Shown: piece after piece, positions 26,584-34,663 of the stretch
Position numbering within the stretch: the first letter of the stretch is position 1
Layout of the letters: every line of letters starts with the position of its first letter
NCBI GenBank assembly: GCA_004377365.1
Contig: SOHZ01000288.1
Location: 1-49,384, forward strand
Direction of reading: 5' to 3'
Source of the DNA: Anaerolineales bacterium
GTDB taxonomy: Bacteria; Chloroflexota; Anaerolineae; E26-bin7
Length of the DNA stretch: 49,384 nucleotides
Made by a program: the position numbers and the translations under genes
Notes under the pieces: generated by a model
What the model was told of the DNA's origin: nothing
What the model saw: only the letters and a program-made list of their open reading frames with translations
Database searches by the model: none

Positions 26584-29500
26584 CTACTCCAAAACCGCCC
26601 CCTGTGCCGCCAGCCATTGGCCAAGGGTCACGTTTTCAACAACGTATTCCTCCGCTTCCTCGTTGAACACTTTCTTTGTATGTACAACTGCATCTAGTCC
26701 CTTGGCTCCGGCCAGTTGTAGATTCTGACATCTCAAACGCTGGGAAATTCTAGCTATTGGATAGAATTTTTCCATCTCTTTTGTTGAGAAAATCACGATA
26801 GTTCCATCGTCAAGTCCTGCAGCGATGAGGTCCCCAGTGTTGTCGTAGCTCACGCTTTTGATAACTCCTATCTTACTGGTGGTCTCATAGCACTTGTACA
26901 TCATCGGATGATCCGTAGCAAAAAAGTAGATTCTATTACTAAGACCAACTGCAGCTTCCTCAACTCTTGGGTGGAGATCGAAGTTCCTGGGAAAACTAAG
27001 TCTCAACGTCAAAGCGTAGCGCCTGGACTGGATTTGTACCTCCAGGCAAATCGATGAGCGATGTGAGCGCCTGAACCTGGCATCGTTGTTTCTTTGTGAG
27101 GCAAAGTGAGCGCAAATCGAGGACTTGCTAGTTCCGACTTGATAGTATTTCTCATCGAATTCTTCTGAACCAAGCACTCTGGTGTTACGTGTCTGCAGCG
27201 ACAGCACATGAATTGATCGGGTACTAATGTCCCAAATTAGAAGGTCATCGCCGCTAAAGGCAATATCGCCCGGTCGCCAAGTTTGTCGAAAACTAGCATA
27301 TCGAGACTGCTTTTCAAGGTGCCATATGCAGACATTTCCATCATCATCGCAGCTAGCAATCAAATCTCCTTTCGCAGACCAGCAAATAGCCTTCAGTGGA
27401 GCAGAATGACCACTGAATGTAATAACCTCCTTCACATTCTTAAGCTCGCTCACGTCCCATATGTGCAAGTAGGTGTCCATGCCGCCACTAGCTAGCATCG
27501 TCCCCTCCGGGCTGAAGGCGATAGAGTTCACCGCACTCATCTCGCTGAACTGGGCATTAGTCAGGTCGGCGTCCCGCAGATTGGCGTTTACTAGCGTGCC
27601 GCCTCGGAATTGGACGGATCGCAGATTGGCAGACCGCAAATTGCAGTCAGTCAGATCGGGATTCTGTAATTGGACGAATTGCAGATTGGCAGACCGCAAA
27701 TTGCAGCCGGTTAGGTCAGGGTTCTGCAAGTTAGCATAGCTCAGGTTAACTTCGCGCAGATTATGCCCCTTGAGAGTCAGAGGGTCGCACCGGATAAGCA
27801 GTGTGGCGACGTTGCCCCCCGTAGTCCCTACGTCATCCATGGTTTTGACTCGCGTCCTGGCAATGACGGCCAATAGTCGCTCTTTGACAGCTTCCTCGTT
27901 CGGACCAAGCATGTTCTGCATCAATTCTAGTATGGCTTTGGTAAACGGTTCCTTGCCCACGGTTTCCGCCAGATTCTTCATTTCTTCAGCTACAAACTCT
28001 CGGAGGTGTGAGATGGGTTTAATGGCGCCCGTTTCATCTACCTTACGCTGGAAATAGGAGGACCACGCGTAGTCCTGGGGTGACGCACTCTCATCCAAAT
28101 GTGACTGCTGTTGGGCCATTACAGTAAGGTCTGGGGCCAACACACCTAGTTCGGCGGCAAATTTGTAGGCCACGAAGAACTCCAGGAGTGAACGATGGGC
28201 CGGGGTATAGTCGCCGTCGGCGTTGCGGATCAGCATGGTTTGGCCCATCATGTCGTAGTGCCAATGGTCCAGGTCCTTTTGTTCCTGTACGACGGGACCG
28301 AAGAGACGGCGCAGGCGATCAGGAAATTGACGGTAGTTGAGGCTCATCTGGTCGGTAGAGAGCATCTCCCATGACAACTCGCACAAGAAGTGGAGCTTGT
28401 CGGCCAGCGAGGTAAAGGTGCGCTCCGCTTTGATGTCCCGCTCCATCTTGCGCCGTACGGCGTAGAGGTAGATGCGCGATAGGTCCACTGGCTTGCCGGC
28501 CTCGATGTCGGGCAGCGCCTCCAGGATGAACTCGGTCATCACCGGGCGGCGGGCCAAGTCGAGAAGCTGGGGATTGCTCATCACCTGCTTCACTATGGCA
28601 GGCTCGGCCCGCAACGACAGCACCTGGCGGATTTGGGCGTCATCGAATTTCTCCAGTTCCAGCACCTCGAACTGGGGCGGTTCGCCGGTCAGCTTGGAAG
28701 TAGAGGCTTGCAATTCCGCACTGAGCAGGGCACGGCCCTCTCTGGCCTCTGGAAAGTGCTCGGTGCGACAGGTGAGAATCGCCTTGGCCCCCGAAACCAC
28801 CACCCGGGCCAGTTCCCAAAAGTTGTTAATCATCTTTTGGCGATCTACTTTAGCTGCCATCTCGTCAAAGCCATCGAAGATGAGCAGCAGCTTGCCCATG
28901 CGGTTGAGTTGCTCAAAGGCGGAATAGCCGGGCAGGGGGATCTCGTGCTTGCGGAAGAAGAATTCGGAAAAGAGGGACTCAACGCTGACCGCCTTGGCAT
29001 AGTCGCGCAGGGGGATGACCAGGGGCAGGCGGGGTCGTTCGACACCCCGTTCTTTGGCCTCGCGGTAGCGTTGCAAGGCGGTCCAGGCATAGTGCAAGGC
29101 GAACCAGGTCTTGCCGGTGCCGAACTCGCCCAGGATGGAGATGTGCTCCTTGGCCGGGTCATCCAGCCAGCGATCAATGTAGCCGTCTATCCAGCCGTTG
29201 CGGTCGTTGTAACGACTTTCCCCAACCTTTTTCTTGGTGACCGGATCGAACTCCTCTTTGGTACAAGCCAAGGGGACGTACATTCGGTCAATGCCATGGC
29301 GCTTGACCTCGGCCTCCAACCAATCGAGGTAGCCGCTAAAGTCGGCGTGCTCGTCCAGCAGTTCGTCAAAGGTGTAGCAAAAGAGGTCGCGATTCTCCTT
29401 CTTTTCGAGTTCGTCACAGGCGGCTTGACTTTTACGACGGGCAGCCACCAGCCAGCCCTCATCGGTCTTTTGGTCGTTCACGGCTTGGCGCAAGGCCGCG

Positions 29501-30228
29501 ACATCGCTCACTTCGGCCTCACCTTCGATGCCGCGCACCAGGATGCGGTCGTATCCCCGCCGCGCTGGGATGTTGATGATCCACTCGAAATAGTCCTCGG
29601 CTCGGATGGCGTGGCTTTCAAAACGGTAGCCGAGGGTTTCAAACCAGGCCTTCATCTGCTGGGCCAGGTAGTCGGAGGGGGTGCCCTGAGGCAGACGTTC
29701 GCGGCTGGCAGCCTGCAGGCGGTCCACCTCGGCCTGGAGGCGAGCGATCTTGTCCTGGGAAACACGTGCTGCCTGAATCTCGGCTGTCATCTCTCGGTGC
29801 CGCCACACCAACCAGGCCATGATGTCATCGGCGACTTGCTGGCCCAATTCTACGGCGCTGTCGAAGTAGTCGTAGGTCACACCTTTTTGCAGGTCGTAGA
29901 TCTCGTTCTCCAGGAAATCTTCCAATGCTTTCTCTCGTTGAATATCCTTGTCGCGGATGTAGACAAAGCATTCCTTACCCAGGGCGCGAGCGTGGTGGTA
30001 CTCCTGCACCGTTACCTCGCCGTACTTTTGCCAGAACAGTCCCAGATAGATGTCGGCGGCCTCCACCTCGCGCAATGAGGTCTCTACCACATCTTCCGGC
30101 CTAGCGCCGGCGTGAGCTTCATACACCCAGGCCTCAATCCCTTTGTCATCGAGGGCCTTGGCGACAACCTCGCGTACGTCGCGCAGTTCAGCCATCTTGG
30201 AACTGATAAACACCTTGAGCTTTTCCAT
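26584..30228 (-). CDS. NLR/STAND-like protein: DUF4062 - endonuclease-like region - NACHT NTPase - pentapeptide repeats - WD40 - closing segment
   Basis: 1214 aa. N-term 'LKVFISSKMAELRDVREVVAKALDDKGIEAW' (DUF4062-like); Walker A 'GEFGTGKTWFALHYA', Walker B 'LLLIFDGFDEM', 'AILTCRTEHF'. Pentapeptides 'NLREVNLSYANLQNPDLTGCNLRSANL'; WD40-like 'VNSIAFSPEGTMLASGGMDTYLHIWDVSE'. Confidence 0.88.
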   Translation of the reverse strand: MEKLKVFISSKMAELRDVREVVAKALDDKGIEAWVYEAHAGARPEDVVETSLREVEAADIYLGLFWQKYGEVTVQEYHHARALGKECFVYIRDKDIQREKALEDFLENEIYDLQKGVTYDYFDSAVELGQQVADDIMAWLVWRHREMTAEIQAARVSQDKIARLQAEVDRLQAASRERLPQGTPSDYLAQQMKAWFETLGYRFESHAIRAEDYFEWIINIPARRGYDRILVRGIEGEAEVSDVAALRQAVNDQKTDEGWLVAARRKSQAACDELEKKENRDLFCYTFDELLDEHADFSGYLDWLEAEVKRHGIDRMYVPLACTKEEFDPVTKKKVGESRYNDRNGWIDGYIDRWLDDPAKEHISILGEFGTGKTWFALHYAWTALQRYREAKERGVERPRLPLVIPLRDYAKAVSVESLFSEFFFRKHEIPLPGYSAFEQLNRMGKLLLIFDGFDEMAAKVDRQKMINNFWELARVVVSGAKAILTCRTEHFPEAREGRALLSAELQASTSKLTGEPPQFEVLELEKFDDAQIRQVLSLRAEPAIVKQVMSNPQLLDLARRPVMTEFILEALPDIEAGKPVDLSRIYLYAVRRKMERDIKAERTFTSLADKLHFLCELSWEMLSTDQMSLNYRQFPDRLRRLFGPVVQEQKDLDHWHYDMMGQTMLIRNADGDYTPAHRSLLEFFVAYKFAAELGVLAPDLTVMAQQQSHLDESASPQDYAWSSYFQRKVDETGAIKPISHLREFVAEEMKNLAETVGKEPFTKAILELMQNMLGPNEEAVKERLLAVIARTRVKTMDDVGTTGGNVATLLIRCDPLTLKGHNLREVNLSYANLQNPDLTGCNLRSANLQFVQLQNPDLTDCNLRSANLRSVQFRGGTLVNANLRDADLTNAQFSEMSAVNSIAFSPEGTMLASGGMDTYLHIWDVSELKNVKEVITFSGHSAPLKAICWSAKGDLIASCDDDGNVCIWHLEKQSRYASFRQTWRPGDIAFSGDDLLIWDISTRSIHVLSLQTRNTRVLGSEEFDEKYYQVGTSKSSICAHFASQRNNDARFRRSHRSSICLEVQIQSRRYALTLRLSFPRNFDLHPRVEEAAVGLSNRIYFFATDHPMMYKCYETTSKIGVIKSVSYDNTGDLIAAGLDDGTIVIFSTKEMEKFYPIARISQRLRCQNLQLAGAKGLDAVVHTKKVFNEEAEEYVVENVTLGQWLAAQGAVLE
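27611..27730. repeat. Two tandem 60-bp units within the pentapeptide-encoding region
   Basis: 27611-27670 and 27671-27730 share tggac...gcagattggcagaccgcaaattgcag...; 60 bp = 20 aa = four pentapeptides. Confidence 0.9.
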
Positions 30229-30247
30229 CTCGCCCCTCCTGAGCTGG

Positions 30248-30484
30248 TCAATTTACCGACACACCTAGCTTCATGTATTCACCAGCCTCATATTCCATCC
30301 GAGCTTCTCGAATCTCAGCCATGATGCGAAGATTGGCTAACATCAACTCATCCTCGTACTCAGCTAGCTTCTCGTCCAGCCACTCACGCAATCGCAGCAT
30401 ATCCTGGGGCTGCAATTGCTCCATGAGCCTGGTTAGCGCGGAAAACGGCACCTTGAGCTGAATGTCCCTTTCATCTACCCCCAT
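30248..30484 (-). CDS. Small antitoxin-like protein of unknown family
   Basis: 'MGVDERDIQLKVPFSALTRLMEQLQPQDMLRLREWLDEKLAEYEDELMLANLRIMAEIREARMEYEAGEYMKLGVSVN'. Ends 19 nt before the NLR-like start. Confidence 0.6.
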   Translation of the reverse strand: MGVDERDIQLKVPFSALTRLMEQLQPQDMLRLREWLDEKLAEYEDELMLANLRIMAEIREARMEYEAGEYMKLGVSVN

Positions 30485-30505
30485 ACTCCCATCCCCTTTC
30501 ACATC

Positions 30506-30763
30506 TTAACACGAGGCTGAAACCTCTACGCTTCTATCTACCGCTACCTGGAAAACATCCCGCCACCTACCTCCTACCGCTTCGTACATCCTCCCCAATC
30601 GCTCGGGGATTTCGCTGAAATCCGACACCCAGAGCACGCGCGTGCCCAAACGTTTCAGAGGGGCTTCGGCCAGATGATTGATCTCGGGCGCTGTCCAATC
30701 CGGCAGGATGGCGAAATGGAGGGATGCGGTCAAGTCAGTGGTGTGGGCATGAAAGCTGACCAT
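30506..30763 (-). CDS. Hypothetical small protein
   Basis: 85-aa frame MVSFHAHTTDLTASLHFAILPDWTAPEINHLAEAPLKRLGTRVLWVSDFSEIPERLGRMYEAVGGRWRDVFQVAVDRSVEVSASC, 14 nt after the YgiT-like stop. Could be a gene fragment. Confidence 0.4.
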   Translation of the reverse strand: MVSFHAHTTDLTASLHFAILPDWTAPEINHLAEAPLKRLGTRVLWVSDFSEIPERLGRMYEAVGGRWRDVFQVAVDRSVEVSASC

Positions 30764-30777
30764 CCAACGACAGCACC

Positions 30778-31017
30778 CTACGCCGTCAGAGATAGCGGCA
30801 GGCGGAACACGGGCGCCTGTCCCACTGGCGTTTCGGTTTCCGGATCCAGGGCAAACAGGGTGTCCAGCACGCGCAAATCCAGCACCGTATACCCACACAC
30901 CGGGCAAACCAGCGCTGGCAGATCTTCAACGACAATGGGATTTCCATCACGCACAAATGTATGCACGATCCGGCGTTGCTCCATTTCGCCAGGGCATCCC
31001 TGAACAATGCATTTCAT
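30778..31017 (-). CDS. YgiT/MqsA-type zinc-finger protein (antitoxin-like)
   Basis: 79 aa; 'MKCIVQGCPGEMEQRRIVHTFVRDGNPIVVEDLPALVCPVCGYTVLD' with two Cys pairs. Confidence 0.82.
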   Translation of the reverse strand: MKCIVQGCPGEMEQRRIVHTFVRDGNPIVVEDLPALVCPVCGYTVLDLRVLDTLFALDPETETPVGQAPVFRLPLSLTA

Positions 31018-31340
31018 CGCTCGTAACCTCCTCGTAAGGTTGGTGTGATCCATTTGGGTGGACGGGGTTCATACACGGTGATAATCGTGACCGGAAAGCC
31101 CGAGTAGGAGGCAACAATGTGTAAATCGCGTCCAGCGGCGGTCCGTCCATGGATCAGACATGATGGCCCAAGCCACCACTGGGGATAATCCTCAAGCAGT
31201 TGCGCGTTGAGCATGGCCTCCTCTATCTCTGGCCGGGTGATGTGTTCAGCGAGTGCCTCCTCAGCCGCGTATAGTGAAATCTTGAGTTGGTGTTCTCGTA
31301 CCGTTCGTTCGAACAGGTCCAGAATGGACGCCGTGTTCAA
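31014..31340 (-). CDS. DUF4258-like toxin-type protein
   Basis: 108 aa; 'ISLYAAEEALAEHITRPEIEEAMLNAQLLEDYPQWWLGPSCLIHGRTAAGRDLHIVASYSGFPVTIITVYEP'. Overlaps YgiT by 4 nt; start codon is TTG. Confidence 0.78.
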   Translation of the reverse strand: MNTASILDLFERTVREHQLKISLYAAEEALAEHITRPEIEEAMLNAQLLEDYPQWWLGPSCLIHGRTAAGRDLHIVASYSGFPVTIITVYEPRPPKWITPTLRGGYER

Positions 31341-31531
31341 TCCAGCTCTTCGGGCAGAGGTTCACCGTCAGCTAGCCTGTCTTCGACGTGCAACCCGATG
31401 GCGCCCCTGATATTCTCCAGGGCCTCTTCGTAGGTATCTCCCTGGGTATAGCACCCTTTCAACTGGGGACAATAGGCGAAATAGCCATCGGCGTCCTTCT
31501 CAATGAAAACAGGCAAAGAGAGTTTTTCCAT
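31337..31531 (-). CDS. HicB-like antitoxin-type protein
   Basis: 'MEKLSLPVFIEKDADGYFAYCPQLKGCYTQGDTYEEALENIRGAIGLHVEDRLADGEPLPEE'. Confidence 0.85.
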   Translation of the reverse strand: MEKLSLPVFIEKDADGYFAYCPQLKGCYTQGDTYEEALENIRGAIGLHVEDRLADGEPLPEELD

Positions 31532-31591
31532 GATCTCACTATCGGACTTTTTCAAACGCAAAGGTTTCGAATCACGAATGGGCGAATTTCA

Positions 31592-31617
31592 CGCCTGTAC
31601 CGCAACAGTGGTGAATG
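31592..31617. repeat. Short dispersed repeat cgcctgtRccgcaacagtggYg (copy also in degV remnant at 24300-24320)
   Basis: cgcctgtaccgcaacagtggtgaatg versus cgcctgtgccgcaacagtggcggatg. Confidence 0.75.
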
Positions 31618-31688
31618 TGGCTTCATCATTTCGGATAGAGTTTGTGCCGTTCGTCCCTTCGTGACATTCGTGTTTCAAAGCTGCCAGA

Positions 31689-32636
31689 TCACCGTAACCC
31701 TGATCTGAGCACCTGCCAATGTGCTCTCACCCGCTCTGCCCGCAATGGCCGCTTGTGCCCCACCAGCCACTTCAGAGATTCCAGGAACAGTTGGTAGGCG
31801 TAGGTAGCCAGTAGGAAGAGGCACAGGACCTCGGCCTGCCAACGTCCATGATGCTTGCGGAAGTAGAGGACCTTGCTGCGCTGAAACTGGATGTGCTGCA
31901 AGGGTTTCACCTGCTCGCTGGACTTGGCCTCGTGGTGGATGATTTGGGCCGTGGGCAGATAGACCACCCGCCAGCCACGTTCTTTGAAACGGCGGCACCA
32001 ATCCATCTCCTCGGAGTACATGAAGAACTCTTCGTCCAACAGACCGACCTGCTCGATGGCCTGGCGGCGGGCCAGGAGGCAGGCCCCCACTACCCAGTCC
32101 ACCTCTTGCACCTCGTCGTCCCCCCGCTCACGGATGTAGTAGCGGCGTAGGACCCGGTTATCGGGGAACCACTGCTGGAGGACGGTGCTCTCCAGAAAGG
32201 CCGTGGCCATGGTCGGGAAGCGACGCCGTGAGGGCTGTACGCTGCCATCGGGATTCAGCAACTGTGGCCCCAGAGCCCCCCCCTGGGGATGGGCGTCCAT
32301 GTACTGCACCATCGTGCTCAGGGCATCGCCCACCACTTCGGTGTCTGGGTTCAGCAGGAGCACGTAGCGCCCCTGGCTCTGGGCGATGGCCTGATTGTTG
32401 CCTTTGGTGAAGCCCAGGTTCTTTTCGTTGGCGATCAGGTGCACCTGGGGAAAGCCCTCACCCACCATGGCCACGCTGCCGTCACTGGAGGCATTGTCCA
32501 CAACAATGACCTCCAATTCAAGGCTGGCTCCCGTGGTCCGATAGATCGAACTTAGACAGCGCCGCAACAACTCTCGCACGTTCCAGCTAACGATGACGAT
32601 AGAGAGATCAATGGAGAGTGGTAAGCGTTCAGCCAT
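31689..32636 (-). CDS. GT2 family glycosyltransferase (rhamnosyltransferase-like)
   Basis: 315 aa; 'LSIVIVSWNVRELLRRCLSSIY...VIVVDNASSDGSVAMVGEGFPQVHLIANEKNLGFTKGNNQAIAQSQGRYVLLLNPDTEV'. Confidence 0.93.
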   Translation of the reverse strand: MAERLPLSIDLSIVIVSWNVRELLRRCLSSIYRTTGASLELEVIVVDNASSDGSVAMVGEGFPQVHLIANEKNLGFTKGNNQAIAQSQGRYVLLLNPDTEVVGDALSTMVQYMDAHPQGGALGPQLLNPDGSVQPSRRRFPTMATAFLESTVLQQWFPDNRVLRRYYIRERGDDEVQEVDWVVGACLLARRQAIEQVGLLDEEFFMYSEEMDWCRRFKERGWRVVYLPTAQIIHHEAKSSEQVKPLQHIQFQRSKVLYFRKHHGRWQAEVLCLFLLATYAYQLFLESLKWLVGHKRPLRAERVRAHWQVLRSGLR

Positions 32637-32742
32637 CAGCGGTCAGCTTTCAGTTTCTGGATAAACGATGTGAGCATTCGCTTCACCTCGGTCACTTCAC
32701 AAGCAATCAGCCGTCAGCTTTCGGCGATCGCCTAACCGCTGT

Positions 32743-32780
32743 GAGTGAAAAGACGGCGGCTCGAGGGCCGCCGCGTCGTT
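32743..32780 (-). terminator. Probable Rho-independent terminator of the polyprenyl synthase transcript
   Basis: Minus strand: gcggcggccctcgagccgccgtcttttcac; GC-rich stem (GGCGGC/GCCGCC) followed by TCTTTT, 30 nt past the stop at 32810. Confidence 0.65.
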
Positions 32781-32809
32781 GAGATATGGCAATGGCTGGG
32801 CCTCCACCC

Positions 32810-33772
32810 TCACCAGCGCCGCTCCACCACATAGTCGGCCAAATCCAGCATGGCCTGGCGATACTCGTTGTGGGGCAATACTTGCAAGGACTCCCGGCTG
32901 CCCTGAGCGAAGCTTCTGGCTTCATCCAGGGCTGATTCCACTGCGCCCGATTCCTTGACGGCGGCTACAACCGCTCTCACCTCCTCTTCCCCTGGGTCGT
33001 TGAGCGCTTTTATCAGCGCGTCGTCTGTCGGGTGCATCTCGTGGAAATAGAGCGCCGGCAGAGTGACGATACCCTGGCGCAGGTCGCTGCCCACAGGCTT
33101 GCCCAATTCACGCTCGTCGCCCACAAAGTCCAGCACGTCGTCAACGATCTGGAAGGCCATGCCCAGGGTGCGGCCGTATTCACGCAGGGCCTGTACCTCT
33201 GGCTCTGGTGCCCCGCTCAGCACCGCCCCGGCCTCCGTCGAAGCGGCAAAGAGGGAAGCGGTCTTGCTGTAGATGCGTTGATAGTACTCCTCTCTGGCAG
33301 GAAGATTTCCCTGGCTGTTAAAGATCTGCTTTAGCTCCCCGCTGCAAATGGCCATCAGGCCTTGGGCAAAGATAGACATCACCCGCACGTTCTCTACCTC
33401 CGCGGCCAGGCCCGCTGCCAGGGCAAAGAGGAAATCACCGGCCAGGACGGTCGCCCCCCTGTTCCAGGTAGCGTTGAGGGTAGGGTTGCCCCGCCGGACG
33501 AGGGAGTTATCTATCATATCGTCGTGGACGAGGGTAGCTGTGTGCAACATCTCCACCGAAGCGGCCAGAGAGATGGCTTTCTCTGCATCGGCGGGGTGGA
33601 ACTTGCATGACAGTAGAACCAAAGCTGGCCGCAGGCGCTTTCCCCCGCTTTTCAAAAGATCATCCAGCACTGCTGCCAGGTGTTCGTATTCGACCTGGCT
33701 GGCCTCGCGCATCTTTTGCTCTACGCGCTGCAACTCCTCGTGAACCAGGTCCAGAATGGAGATGGTCTTCAA
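32810..33772 (-). CDS. Polyprenyl synthetase (trans-isoprenyl diphosphate synthase)
   Basis: 'LKSGGKRLRPALVLLSCKF...SVEMLHTATLVHDDMIDNSLVRRGNPTLNATWNRGATVLAGDFLFA...GMAFQIVDDVLDFVGDERELGKPVGSDLRQGIVTLPAL'. TTG start at 33772 (KTISILDLV); the longer ORF overlaps tatD. Confidence 0.93.
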   Translation of the reverse strand: MKTISILDLVHEELQRVEQKMREASQVEYEHLAAVLDDLLKSGGKRLRPALVLLSCKFHPADAEKAISLAASVEMLHTATLVHDDMIDNSLVRRGNPTLNATWNRGATVLAGDFLFALAAGLAAEVENVRVMSIFAQGLMAICSGELKQIFNSQGNLPAREEYYQRIYSKTASLFAASTEAGAVLSGAPEPEVQALREYGRTLGMAFQIVDDVLDFVGDERELGKPVGSDLRQGIVTLPALYFHEMHPTDDALIKALNDPGEEEVRAVVAAVKESGAVESALDEARSFAQGSRESLQVLPHNEYRQAMLDLADYVVERRW

Positions 33773-33789
33773 ATCCCTTCCTTTCGATG

Positions 33790-34599
33790 TCAGGTAGCTC
33801 CGGGCGATTCCAGGCCAAAGAGCGCCCGGGCATTCGTAGTGGTGATACGTGCCACTTGTTCCAGCGGTATCCCCCTGATCCGTGCGATGGCCTCCGCTAC
33901 CAGTCTGACGTAAGCTGGCTCGTTGCGCTTCCCTCGATGGGGATGAGGGGTGAGATAAGGACAATCGGTTTCGATCAGTAATCGTTCCAGCGGCAAAGCG
34001 CGTACCAATTCCGGCAGGCGACGGGCGTTGGTGAAAGTGACCGGGCCAGGGATGGAGATGTAGAAGCCCATCTCGATGACCTCCCGGGCCATGGCCAGAT
34101 CACCTGAGAAGCAGTGCATCACGCCAACTGGCCGATGGCTGGTGGCAGATGGCTGGTAGCCTTCCCCGACCCACTGGCGGAGCATGTTCATGACGTCATC
34201 ATGGGCTTCGCGGTCGTGGACGATGATGGGCTTGCCCAGTTTCCTGGCCAGAGCCAGTTGTTGCTGGAAAGCCCGGCGCTGGACCGGCCGGGGTGACTGG
34301 TCACGATAGTAATCCAGCCCTATCTCACCGATGGCCACCACTTTTTGGTGCTGAGCCAGAGCTCGTAGCTTTTCCAGAACGCCCTCGTTCAGGGTCTTAG
34401 CCTCATGGGGGTGGACTCCTACCGCAGCGTAAACCTGGGGGTAGGTCTCGGCCAGGGCCACCCCCGCCTGGCTGGCTTCCAACCCGGCCCCGGCGTTGAC
34501 GATGATCTCCACCCCGGCTTCCTGAGCGCGAGTGATCACCTCCTGGCGGTCTGCATCGAATTGGGGGAAGTCAAGGTGGGCGTGGGTATCAATCAGCAA
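33790..34599 (-). CDS. tatD: TatD family metal-dependent DNase
   Basis: 269 aa; 'MLIDTHAHLDFPQFDADRQEVITRAQEAGVEIIVNAGAGLEAS...AIGEIGLDYYRDQSP...MHCFSGD...LLIETDCPYLTPHPHRGKRNEPAYV'. Confidence 0.95.
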   Translation of the reverse strand: MLIDTHAHLDFPQFDADRQEVITRAQEAGVEIIVNAGAGLEASQAGVALAETYPQVYAAVGVHPHEAKTLNEGVLEKLRALAQHQKVVAIGEIGLDYYRDQSPRPVQRRAFQQQLALARKLGKPIIVHDREAHDDVMNMLRQWVGEGYQPSATSHRPVGVMHCFSGDLAMAREVIEMGFYISIPGPVTFTNARRLPELVRALPLERLLIETDCPYLTPHPHRGKRNEPAYVRLVAEAIARIRGIPLEQVARITTTNARALFGLESPGAT

Positions 34600-34663
34600 A
34601 AGCTGCTCCTCCGGTTTCGATACGCTTCGTACTCAACCCAAGAATCAATTATGGCGCGCAACA

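Noticed and set aside
27611-27730. Possible CRISPR-like direct repeats
   Set aside because: Exact 60-bp period encoding pentapeptides in frame; no spacers and only two units.
28633-30078. 481-aa + strand ORF antisense to the NLR-like gene
   Set aside because: Lies opposite a convincing multi-domain CDS; no recognisable motifs. Typical shadow ORF from codon bias.
32810-33964. 384-aa start for the polyprenyl synthase
   Set aside because: The first ~64 residues overlap tatD in another frame and lack family similarity; TTG at 33772 is a better start.
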